DNA of 32,788 nt. Source: Candidatus Methylomirabilota bacterium (GTDB lineage: Bacteria > Methylomirabilota > Methylomirabilia > Methylomirabilales > CSP1-5). Location of the stretch: contig VRUN01000014.1 in assembly GCA_019456075.1 (NCBI GenBank), positions 1-32,788 on the forward strand, written 5' to 3'. The notes below the pieces were generated by a model. The model was given only the letters and a program-made list of their open reading frames with translations. It did not search any database and was not told where the DNA came from. Position numbers and translations under genes: made by a program. Within the stretch, counting starts at the first letter, position 1, and every line of letters starts with the position of its first letter. Shown in pieces: positions 16,101 to 22,446 of the stretch.

Positions 16101-16701
16101 GAGGAAGATGCAGGACCGCCTCGGCGATCTGGAGTTCACCATGCACCTGTCTCTGCTGGTGCCAGAGGTCCACATCGATGCCCTGGACGTTCCAGACCTG
16201 CCCTTTCCTCTGGGAGGTCACCTCCCCCTCCCGGACCTGAAAGCGGTCCACATGGAGCGCCAGGAAACCTTGAACCTTTGAAAAAACCGCAAGGGGAGAA
16301 ATCTTTTTCCTCCCTGGCATGCCCTTCTGGATCGGAAGCCCCTCGGAGATATTGATGGATGGACGGAGCAGGACCACGGCCTTGAGTGCCAAGACCCGAC
16401 GAAGGAGGCGACTGAGATCCGGGTAGATCCGGACATGACGGATCTCAGCGAGGGGGGCTTGCCCGGGTTCCGCGACACGGACCTCACGCAGCTCAAGAAA
16501 GGTGAGCAAGGGGCTCAACGTGACCTGTCCGATTCGAACGTCCCGCCGCAGCTCCCGGCTGAGCACGTCCTCGAGCCGGGTCCGGATGGCCTGTTGAACC
16601 CCTTCGGCTGACAGAGTCAGGTGCAACGCGACCACCGCGACGCTCACGAAGAGGAGCAGGCCCACAAGAATTCGTGTCGTGATCCGGAGCCCTTTATTCA
16701 C
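13186..16701 (-). CDS. Large AsmA/YhdP-like membrane-anchored protein
   Basis: A 1171-aa protein with one N-terminal membrane anchor (about 6-28) followed by a very long, beta-rich periplasmic region made of recurring AsmA/DUF748-type units. The N-terminal block resembles AsmA domains (VQQAIRTRLEDVLSRELRRDVRIGQVTLSP). The C-terminal region with LRGKVRVIFKGGKFRQF, NAGGVGKIDLGRGEVDMLLGVQPL and KIPLLGRLLFG resembles the YhdP/AsmA_2 C-terminal domain. Proteins of this superfamily are proposed to form hydrophobic bridges moving phospholipid between the inner and outer membranes. Its place directly after mlaE-mlaF-mlaD fits that. GTG at 16701 is preferred because AAGGAG is 6 nt upstream; a TTG at 16704 is also in frame. 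The exact subfamily (YhdP, TamB or AsmA) cannot be decided by eye. Confidence 0.82.
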   Translation of the reverse strand: MNKGLRITTRILVGLLLFVSVAVVALHLTLSAEGVQQAIRTRLEDVLSRELRRDVRIGQVTLSPLLTFLELREVRVAEPGQAPLAEIRHVRIYPDLSRLLRRVLALKAVVLLRPSINISEGLPIQKGMPGRKKISPLAVFSKVQGFLALHVDRFQVREGEVTSQRKGQVWNVQGIDVDLWHQQRQVHGELQIAEAVLHLPQGSVTGENLQAVLALSEENLTITRLGIDLGDATFEVSGRVWSPFEKRKLELVLAGKLPLMRHVTLPGAIRVKGQLMGSVERPQFQGGAWLEGEKWPRLSLQLLADREGLLGERLKLLPAVGEISGGFHLQWTDFSYDFWVRGRGLNLAQLATPLLDTVPVTGKLALQAGGRGAPRAGLTAETSFQVTSLMHRGRPLNIKGAEGLVKAGRGRVSLEHLHVDLPPNRLTMKGSLWKELNLEVSGSFPRMDLVGRLLRAKKELGGKAKVVGRLGGPFSAPVFRGTLTWDTPRLLGKEFRQIRGAVLVEKRTLIAPRLRVTKGKSIGIIHLRLALAKKQTAVDLDQDLRIEAEGRVNGIPKDFLSIFVRTAMPFTGRLTLDARVTGVPARIEGQGHFVVKDATVLGEPWQAVDGDLKLEPERLLFTEVRLHRGTERMTGNGVIQLKGGQTNFRLAGAGLSLTGFRLFAGTHLRGRMQVKIRGEGRIANPTVRADYELTRLRYTTVPLGRGQGSLVLQDRTVTGHLDLPERGYAARGNLQAIAPYPYTVHVTMKQADLADLITLTGFSLLRGIGGAGSGTVRVSGNLKPRRLSQLTLELEAPSIRIHGHTFRTAKPVRLEMKEDILTISSLAVTGRRGWLNARGRIAFQGVVDLDVEGKIPLAVVLPKPGAITGIGGAGKLDVKVSGLWKAPRYTGRLTVNRGSLRLGKHPELLGGIGGQVDFQGQKIRVSALEGRWARGKVTLSGAASRGRRKEWRWGLDLRVDNADARRVSAVKEKGEGRVTGRMRLLSKLTAEGRSWNQLQRSLRGKVRVIFKGGKFRQFTVIANIVRILNLNPDPTEGVPYDYLRAHFRLKRGVAETDDLKFVSRTMNAGGVGKIDLGRGEVDMLLGVQPLRTVDNAVKLLQLNKIPLLGRLLFGKEESVLVVAVEVKGPLTEPRVAAVPGESLGRGVFGVFRRLLEFPGELGASEKSGGLR

Positions 16702-16895
16702 CAAACACTCCTTCCGAACCGCGTACGCGCCTTTTGATCTGCTCCGACCCTCACCCGCTTGAGGGGCGGCCGGGCGCTACGACACACTCCCTGAGTCGGG
16801 GAGCGCGGGCACATTTTCTCGTGAGGCTGATCTACACAGGGAGGAGGGACTGACCCTTTCCATCACAAAGGTCAGCGCGGCACGGGGGAGGAGAA

Positions 16896-17789
16896 TCACT
16901 GCTTCCCTTCTTGGACCGTATCCTGGCCCCCACGGACGCTGGATTGAATGAGGCCCCGGAGGATCCAGCTTCGTTTCGCCCCTCGGAGGAGGCTTGAAAG
17001 GTCCTCATAGAGGGTGGGATCCTGGAGCAGCGCGCCCAAGCTCCCCTTGCCTTCTGCCAGGTCATCGGTGATCTGCTTGAGATTGGCCGCAACCCTCTGA
17101 AGGTCTTCAAGAATCTGAGCCCCTTTGGGATCGGACAGCAGGGCTCCCAAGAGTCCTTCCCCCTTCTCAGCCCGTTCGCTCAGCCGGCGGATGTTCTTTG
17201 CGGCCCCGGCCAGGTCGTGGATCAAATCGCGCCCCGCTTCGTCCGAAATCATGGAGGGGAGAAGGCCCTCACCCTTTTCCAGCTTATCGAAGAATGTTTT
17301 CAGGGACTGGCTAGCCCCCGCGAGACCCTCCAGGACGTCCCCCCCCTGGGCCATCAGGCGAGCAAAATCGACGGGCTCTTTCGTCTCCAGGAATTTGCCT
17401 GACTGTAAAATCCCTGCTGTGTCACTCCCCACCGTAATCTCGAAAACTTTGTCGCCGACTAAGCCAACGGTACCGATGGTCGCCTCCGAGTCCTCCCGAA
17501 TGCGGGGCTGAAATTCCCGGTCGATGGTCACCTCGACATGGACCCGGGGGTCGGCGGCATCGGAACTAAAGGAGACCCCCTGCACCACGCCTATGGTCAA
17601 CCCGGCGAGGCGCACGGGAGCCCCCACGGTCAGTCCCTGGACATCCCGGAACGCGGCGCGCAGGGTATACCGTTCCTCAAAGAGGCGGGTCTGAGTCCCG
17701 ATGGTCAGGACAAAGGCGATGAAGAGAAGGAGAAGGAAAAAGACGAAGATCCCGACCCGAAGCTTGATTAGTAACTCTCGATCCCGCAT
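16896..17789 (-). CDS. mlaD: MlaD-family MCE-domain protein
   Basis: Inner-membrane-anchored MCE protein of a lipid ABC transporter, 297 aa. It has a short cytoplasmic start, a membrane segment at about 9-31, one MCE domain at about 36-118 (LRAAFRDVQGLTVGAPVRLAGLTIGVV), then a long helical C-terminal region (about 130-275). That region contains three related units with the core EKGEG/EGKG-LL(G/P)(S/A)-LL-SDP, similar to the helical tails of needle-like MCE proteins. E. coli MlaD lacks so long a tail. It follows mlaF after a 165-nt gap filled with heptad repeats and precedes the AsmA-like gene by about 190 nt, in which I see no gene and only a weak hairpin. Probably part of the mlaEF transporter. 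Confidence 0.9.
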   Translation of the reverse strand: MRDRELLIKLRVGIFVFFLLLLFIAFVLTIGTQTRLFEERYTLRAAFRDVQGLTVGAPVRLAGLTIGVVQGVSFSSDAADPRVHVEVTIDREFQPRIREDSEATIGTVGLVGDKVFEITVGSDTAGILQSGKFLETKEPVDFARLMAQGGDVLEGLAGASQSLKTFFDKLEKGEGLLPSMISDEAGRDLIHDLAGAAKNIRRLSERAEKGEGLLGALLSDPKGAQILEDLQRVAANLKQITDDLAEGKGSLGALLQDPTLYEDLSSLLRGAKRSWILRGLIQSSVRGGQDTVQEGKQ

Positions 17790-17804
17790 CTCCGCTCCGT
17801 TCCT

Positions 17805-17947
17805 AGTTCACCATTCACGGTTCACAGTTCACATTGCAGGTTCATGGTGGATGGTTCATGGTTCATGGAAGTCAAAGACTTACTACTCTGAACTCTCAAC
17901 TCTGGACTCTCGACTCTCCCCTCTCTGAACCCTGAACCCTCCACTCT
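17805..17947. repeat. Two heptad repeat arrays inside the mla operon
   Basis: Nine contiguous 7-nt units (17805-17867; NGTTCAY drifting to GTTCATG) are followed after 17 nt by nine more (17885-17947; ACTCTSN drifting to GAACCCT). Together they fill the mlaF-mlaD gap. The two arrays have different unit sequences but the same exact period. The last units (GAACC) are complementary to the GGTTC core of the first array, so folding is possible. Confidence 0.8.
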
Positions 17948-17954
17948 GAACCGT

Positions 17955-18689
17955 CTATAAGTGGCCCGCCAAGAACTCCTGAACGACCGGGTCCTCGGTT
18001 TTTCCGATCTCCGCCGGCGATCCGGTAGCAGCGATCCGCCCATCAGAGAGGAGGGCAACCCGGTCTGAGATCCGAAAGGCACTCTGAAGGTCGTGGGTGA
18101 CCACCACCGAAGCCACCCGGAGTTTCGCCCGGAGGTCGGTGATCAGCTCATTGATCTTGTCCACATTCCGGGGGTCGAGGCCCGTCGTCGGCTCATCGTA
18201 GAGGACGATTCGCGGGGTCAAGGCGATGGCTCGGGCCAACCCCACGCGCTTGCGCATGCCTCCCGAGAGCTCCGCCGGATATTTTTCCTCCGTCCCGGCC
18301 ATCCCCACCAGGGCCAAGACCTCCCCGACCCGATCCCGGATCTGGGCCTCGGTCATCCCCGTGTGTTCCCGCAGCGAGAATGCGACATTTTCCTTCACGC
18401 TCATCGAGTCAAAGAGGGCTGCGCCCTGAAACAGCATGCCCACCTTCCGCCGCATCTTCAAGAGCTCGTCCTCCCGGAGGGGGACGATATCTTCAGCTTC
18501 GATCAGGATCTGACCGGCATCCGGCTTGAAGAGCCCGATCATCAGCCGGAGCAGGACGCTTTTGCCCGTCCCGCTCCCTCCCAAGATCGTCAGGATCTCT
18601 CCCTCCTCGATCCCGAGATCCACTCCCCTGAGGACCTCGTTGCCGTTGAAGGCCTTGAACAGTTGCCGGAGTTCAACAGCCCAGGTCAT
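17955..18689 (-). CDS. mlaF: MlaF-type ABC transporter ATP-binding protein
   Basis: ATPase of the MlaEFD-type phospholipid transporter at the inner membrane, 244 aa. Walker A is GGSGTGKS (37-44), the Q-loop glutamine is at 88, the signature is LSGGMRKR (141-148), Walker B is IVLYDEP (161-167) and the H-loop is THD (His199). LSGGMRKRVGLARAIA and YDEPTTGLDP are typical of the MlaF/Ttg2A group. The start at 18689 is chosen because its ATG shares one base with the mlaE stop (TAATG); the open frame continues upstream into mlaE without family similarity. No MlaB STAS-domain partner is present beside it. Confidence 0.94.
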   Translation of the reverse strand: MTWAVELRQLFKAFNGNEVLRGVDLGIEEGEILTILGGSGTGKSVLLRLMIGLFKPDAGQILIEAEDIVPLREDELLKMRRKVGMLFQGAALFDSMSVKENVAFSLREHTGMTEAQIRDRVGEVLALVGMAGTEEKYPAELSGGMRKRVGLARAIALTPRIVLYDEPTTGLDPRNVDKINELITDLRAKLRVASVVVTHDLQSAFRISDRVALLSDGRIAATGSPAEIGKTEDPVVQEFLAGHL

Positions 18690-19495
18690 TAGTACAGCAT
18701 CTCCAGCCACCAAAAGAACTTGGTGAGGAAGAAGTCGGAGACCAGGATCAGAATGGCCGAGGTCACGACCGTGGCGGTTGTGGCGCGCCCAATTCCCTCG
18801 GTCCCCCCTGAGGCCTCGAGGCCATTGTAGCAACCGATGATCCCGATGATGAACCCAAAGAAGACCGTCTTGCCCAAGCCAGTCAAGAGATCGGCCAACC
18901 GCAGACTTTTCCAGATGGTGTTCATATACTGATGGTTATCCAAGTGAAGTTCGTATTGGGAGATCAACATTCCCCCGAAGATCCCCAACGCATCGGCCAG
19001 GACCGTGAGGAGGGGGAGGACGAGCATAGCACTCAGGACGCGGGGGACCACGAGCTTCTTGATGTGATTGGCCCCCAAGGCCCGCATGGCTTCGATTTGC
19101 TCCGTGACTTTCATGGCACCGAGCTCGGCGGTGATCCCGGACCCCACCCGTCCCCCCACCAAGAGCGCGGTCAACACTGGTCCCAGCTCCCGGACCACCG
19201 ACAGAGCAACCACGATCCCCACATAGGACTTGGCCCCAAAGCGGCCCAGCCCGTAAGCGGTCTGCAAGGCGAGGACCAGCCCGGTAAAGACGGCTGCAAT
19301 GCCACAGATCGAGATCGACTTGACCCCGATGTGGTCCATCTGCTGCACGAGGGACCGAATCTCATAGGGAGGCTTGAGCGCGTAGTAAAAGGTCTGGCCG
19401 GTCAGCAGGGCCACATCGCCGAGCTGTCCGAGACGATCGGTGGCTCTGCCGCCCAGCATCAGGAAGAAACTTCGTGTAACCTCAGCGCCCTTCAC
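18689..19495 (-). CDS. mlaE: MlaE-type ABC transporter permease
   Basis: Permease of the MCE-linked lipid transporter, 268 aa, with five or six hydrophobic segments. The conserved MlaE stretch runs through residues about 95-145: SVVRELGPVLTALLVGGRVGS followed by ITAELGAMKVTEQIEAMRALG, the coupling region contacting MlaF. The C-terminal part (GFIIGIIGCYNGLEASGGTEGIGRATT) is also diagnostic. The GTG start at 19495 overlaps the upstream lipoprotein stop by 4 nt (GTGA), and the stop overlaps mlaF by one base, so the three genes are translationally coupled. Confidence 0.95.
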   Translation of the reverse strand: MKGAEVTRSFFLMLGGRATDRLGQLGDVALLTGQTFYYALKPPYEIRSLVQQMDHIGVKSISICGIAAVFTGLVLALQTAYGLGRFGAKSYVGIVVALSVVRELGPVLTALLVGGRVGSGITAELGAMKVTEQIEAMRALGANHIKKLVVPRVLSAMLVLPLLTVLADALGIFGGMLISQYELHLDNHQYMNTIWKSLRLADLLTGLGKTVFFGFIIGIIGCYNGLEASGGTEGIGRATTATVVTSAILILVSDFFLTKFFWWLEMLY

Positions 19496-20019
19496 GGCTC
19501 TTCCGAGAGAAATTGCCAGCTGTTAATGAACGCGTCGAAATCCGCACTCCGGGCCCCGAAGGTTTCCGGAGGGGCAATGAAGAGAAGATCGTAGAGACAC
19601 CCCTTTCGGCGGATCACCACACTTCGCACGTGGACGGGGACCCCCTCCGATTTTCCCGTGATCTCCGTGTCGAGCCCCGCCACCCCATCCATCTGGACTT
19701 GCTCCTGTCGCAGCCGCTTCACGTCGCGGAGCCCAAAGAAGAGATGACGGACGAGGGAGGGTAAGGGACCGGATTCCCCCCCCGGACAACTGGCCGCGAC
19801 GGCCATACGGGCCTGAGAGCGGCTGTCTCGCAGGGCCAGGTCCGCCCCCGGAGATTCCATAAGTTCCCACCCGCTCCGAGGAAGTCGGACCCGAAAGCCC
19901 TTCCCCTCGTCGACGTAGAACCCCTCCAGGGTTTGTCCGGTGGCACAGCCGATCAGGAGAACGCAAACGACACCCATGCCGCTGACCGCAGCGCGTACCC
20001 CGGGACGAGACCGGATCAT
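19492..20019 (-). CDS. Small lipoprotein of the mla operon, function unknown
   Basis: A 175-aa protein with a basic N-terminus, hydrophobic segment and lipobox LLIGC (Cys25), so probably a lipoprotein. The mature part begins with an alignment-like block (GFYVDEGKGFRVRLPRSGWEL) and ends FDAFINSWQFL; this pattern, a short domain that describes a fitted profile ending in an FxxxxxSF-type motif, is seen in small periplasmic lipoproteins with unknown role. The start at 20019 gives a clean signal sequence; a frame extension to 20112 overlaps the preceding gene. It overlaps mlaE by 4 nt, so it probably works with the lipid transporter, perhaps in place of a MlaA/MlaC-like part, but no homology to those is visible. 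Confidence 0.75.
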   Translation of the reverse strand: MIRSRPGVRAAVSGMGVVCVLLIGCATGQTLEGFYVDEGKGFRVRLPRSGWELMESPGADLALRDSRSQARMAVAASCPGGESGPLPSLVRHLFFGLRDVKRLRQEQVQMDGVAGLDTEITGKSEGVPVHVRSVVIRRKGCLYDLLFIAPPETFGARSADFDAFINSWQFLSEEP

Positions 20020-20068
20020 TCGGGGATCCCAGCGGAACCCATGGAGGCGTGACTCACCTGGTCCCCTC

Positions 20069-20362
20069 TCATTCCTCCTCGTTGACCGCCTCCCACATCT
20101 GCGACCCGCCAAGCTGCCTCGAGAGACGCTCCAGTTTCTCCTCGCTCTCCTTCATCCGGCGCCTCGCCCTCAGAGTCTGGGGAAGGCTGAGGAGGGCAGC
20201 CAACAGGGCTCCCATCCCTGCGGACGTCAGGATCACGATGACCACGGAGGTCTGGAAGGTCCACACGAGGAAACGGACCGTCACTTCGTCAGCATTTTGT
20301 AGGGCAAAGATTGCAACAAGGGTGGTCAGAAGAAGGGCAAGCATGAGGTAGAGTTGTGTCAT
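20069..20362 (-). CDS. LapA-family (DUF1049) small membrane protein
   Basis: A 97-aa protein with two membrane segments (about 4-22 and 37-60) and a charged C-terminal coiled coil (RRRMKESEEKLERLSRQLGG). The FALQNADEVTVRFLVW stretch between the segments is the LapA/DUF1049 hallmark (QN followed by hydrophobic-x-F). E. coli LapA works with LapB in regulating LPS synthesis; no lapB is seen here. The ATG at 20362 follows GGGAGAG and lies about 50 nt downstream of a good promoter; the long upstream extension to 20617 runs into dppC and is not supported. It is the first gene of the run that leads into the mla genes. Confidence 0.8.
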   Translation of the reverse strand: MTQLYLMLALLLTTLVAIFALQNADEVTVRFLVWTFQTSVVIVILTSAGMGALLAALLSLPQTLRARRRMKESEEKLERLSRQLGGSQMWEAVNEEE

Positions 20363-20417
20363 GCAGAGGCTCTCCCGCCCTGTGGTCACTCGCAAAAGAA
20401 TACGGAGAAGCGGCGTC

Positions 20418-20446
20418 ATGCTATCGGAAAAGGGGAAGGGCGTCAA
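20418..20446 (-). promoter_or_regulatory. Candidate sigma70 promoter for the lapA-like/mla operon
   Basis: On the minus strand TTGACG (20441-20446), a 17-nt spacer and TAGCAT (20418-20423) lie in the gap between dppC and the lapA-like gene. This would give the lapA-like, lipoprotein and mla genes a start independent of the peptide transporter upstream. Confidence 0.5.
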
Positions 20447-20492
20447 GGCAACGACGGGCAGGAACACCGGCAACGCGCAGGACGGCAGCCGC

Positions 20493-21398
20493 TCAGGACG
20501 TGCGCAGCTTGGGGTCGAGCACGTCCCGGAGGGAGTCGCCAAAGAGATTAAAACCAAAGACGGAGGCGCTGATGGCGAGTCCCGGAAAGATCCCCATCCA
20601 CGGCGCCCGTTCCGCAAACTCCACGGCGGCTCCCTTGAGCATCAGGCCCCACGCCGGCGTCGGCTCGGTCACCCCGAGACCCAAGAAGCTCAGGGATGCC
20701 TCGAGGAGAATGGCCTGACCCAGAAAGGCCGTGATCATGATCAAATAGGGGGCCACGACGTTCGGAAGCATGTGACGGAGAATGATGCGCATGTGCCTGA
20801 AACCCATGGCGCGCGCCGCGTCCACATACGGGGTCTCACGGATAGCCAGGGCGCTTGAACGGATCACGCGGGCACACCGTGGCGTCATGGCGACCGTGAG
20901 AGCGATGATCACGTTTTCCGTCCCGGGCCCCAGCGCGGCCACGACCGCAAGGGCCACCACGATGAGCGGCAAGGAGAGCAGGACGTCCATGAAGCGCTGG
21001 ACCACGAGGTCGATCTTCCCCCCGAAGTAGGCACTCATCACCCCGATGATCGCCCCCACTGTCGCCCCGATTAAGGAGGCCGTAAACCCCACCAGCATGG
21101 CGGTCCGGGAACCGTAAATGATCCGGCTCAGGATATCCCGACCAAAGGTATCCGTCCCCAACCAGAAGGTTGCGTTCGGCGCTTGCATCATCAGGCGATA
21201 CCGGGTTTCCAGCGGATCGAAGGGGGCGAGGAAATTGGCGAACACGGCCACAACGATCATGAGCAGGACGATCGCTGCGCTGAACGCACCGAGCGGCTTC
21301 TGTCGCACGAACCGGATGACCGCCTGAAGCCACGTGGGGAGTCCGATCGTACGCCCCACTGCTGCCGCCGTCTCGACTCGGGTCTGGCTCGCTTCCAC
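20493..21398 (-). CDS. dppC: Peptide/nickel-type ABC transporter permease, DppC/OppC family
   Basis: Second permease of a binding-protein-dependent importer for peptides or similar ligands, 301 aa. The N-terminal segment (about 30-58) is followed by the OppC-type domain with HFGTD-like GTDTFGRDILSRIIYGSR, and the EAA coupling loop reads DAARAMGFRHMRIILRHMLPN. About six membrane segments can be seen. The GTG at 21398 is preceded by GAGGAG at good spacing and lies 12 nt from the dppB stop. The ATPase genes (dppD/dppF) that normally follow are missing; the next gene is lapA-like. Confidence 0.92.
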   Translation of the reverse strand: MEASQTRVETAAAVGRTIGLPTWLQAVIRFVRQKPLGAFSAAIVLLMIVVAVFANFLAPFDPLETRYRLMMQAPNATFWLGTDTFGRDILSRIIYGSRTAMLVGFTASLIGATVGAIIGVMSAYFGGKIDLVVQRFMDVLLSLPLIVVALAVVAALGPGTENVIIALTVAMTPRCARVIRSSALAIRETPYVDAARAMGFRHMRIILRHMLPNVVAPYLIMITAFLGQAILLEASLSFLGLGVTEPTPAWGLMLKGAAVEFAERAPWMGIFPGLAISASVFGFNLFGDSLRDVLDPKLRTS

Positions 21399-21410
21399 GT
21401 TCGCTCCTCG

Positions 21411-22364
21411 CTACTGATAACGGATCCGCGGATCCAGCCAGGCGTACAGGATGTCTATCACAAAGTTCACCAGGACAAACGTCACGGCGACGAGCATCAC
21501 GAGCGTCTGGGTCATCGTGTAATCCCGCTGGGCGATGGACTGCACTAAGAGCTTGCCGAGTCCGTTCAGATTGAAGACCTGCTCCGTCACCACGAGCCCC
21601 CCGATCAAAAAGGCAAACTCGAGACCGATCACGGTGATGACCGGCAGCATGGCGTTTTTCATCGCGTGGCGGATAATGACGACCCTCTCCCATAACCCCT
21701 TGGCGCGGGCCGTCCGCACGTAGTCCTCCCGCAACACTTCCAGGGTAGAGGACCGCATCATGCGTGTGGAGACGGCGGAATACCGGTACCCGACTGCGGC
21801 AGCGGGCCAGATCATTTGGGAAAGATTCTCCCAGGGATCAACCCATATGGGTGTGAAAAACATCGGCGGGACCCAGTGAAAATTGATCAGCAGGAAGAGG
21901 ATGATGAGAATCCCCAGCCAGAAGGAGGGGATGGAAAGACCGGCGATGCTGAAGACCCGAATGAAGTAATCCACCCAGGTATCCTGTTTCAGGGCCGCGA
22001 GGGTCCCCAACGGGATGGCGATGAGGATCGCCACCATCGTGGCCAGAATCGCGATCTCCAGGCTGAGCTGGATCCGGATGCCGATCTCGTGGGAGATGGG
22101 CCGACCCGTCCACATGGACGTCCCGAAGTCGAGCCGCATAATCCCCCATATCCAGCTTGCAAACTGCTGCCAGATCGGCTTGTCCAGGCCGATCCGGGCC
22201 CGCTCCTGGGCCAGGACCTCTTCCGTGACGAAGCCGCCTTCACTGGTGAACTTGATCTCGACGATGTCCCCCGGAATCACCCGCATGAGCAAAAAGACGA
22301 AGACCGCCACCCCGAGGAGCGTCGGGATCATCAAGAGGAACCGCTTGAAGATATATCGCTGCAT
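21411..22364 (-). CDS. dppB: Peptide/nickel-type ABC transporter permease, DppB/OppB family
   Basis: First permease of the importer, 317 aa with six membrane segments. The N-terminal MQRYIFKRFLLMIPTLLGVAVFVFLL and the periplasmic loop (GDIVEIKF ... RARIGLDKPIWQQF) are classic DppB. The EAA loop is RTARAKGLWERVVIIRHAMKNAMLPV. AGGAGG is close to the ATG. It is separated from the binding-protein gene by a perfect hairpin that probably lowers its expression relative to that gene. Confidence 0.93.
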   Translation of the reverse strand: MQRYIFKRFLLMIPTLLGVAVFVFLLMRVIPGDIVEIKFTSEGGFVTEEVLAQERARIGLDKPIWQQFASWIWGIMRLDFGTSMWTGRPISHEIGIRIQLSLEIAILATMVAILIAIPLGTLAALKQDTWVDYFIRVFSIAGLSIPSFWLGILIILFLLINFHWVPPMFFTPIWVDPWENLSQMIWPAAAVGYRYSAVSTRMMRSSTLEVLREDYVRTARAKGLWERVVIIRHAMKNAMLPVITVIGLEFAFLIGGLVVTEQVFNLNGLGKLLVQSIAQRDYTMTQTLVMLVAVTFVLVNFVIDILYAWLDPRIRYQ

Positions 22365-22378
22365 CGCCTCCTAACAAG

Positions 22379-22418
22379 GTGATGGCCCGCCGCGGCCATT
22401 CGTGCGGCGGGCCATCAC
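22379..22418. terminator. Perfect 15-bp hairpin between binding-protein and permease genes
   Basis: GTGATGGCCCGCCGC (22379-22393) and its exact reverse complement (22404-22418) flank a 10-nt loop. There is no T-tract after it on the minus strand, so it is more likely a 3'-end stabiliser and partial attenuator than a full terminator. Such a hairpin after the binding-protein gene is a known way to give excess binding protein over permease. Confidence 0.8.
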
Positions 22419-22446
22419 ACTGAGGAGCATTACACGCGCAATCCCC

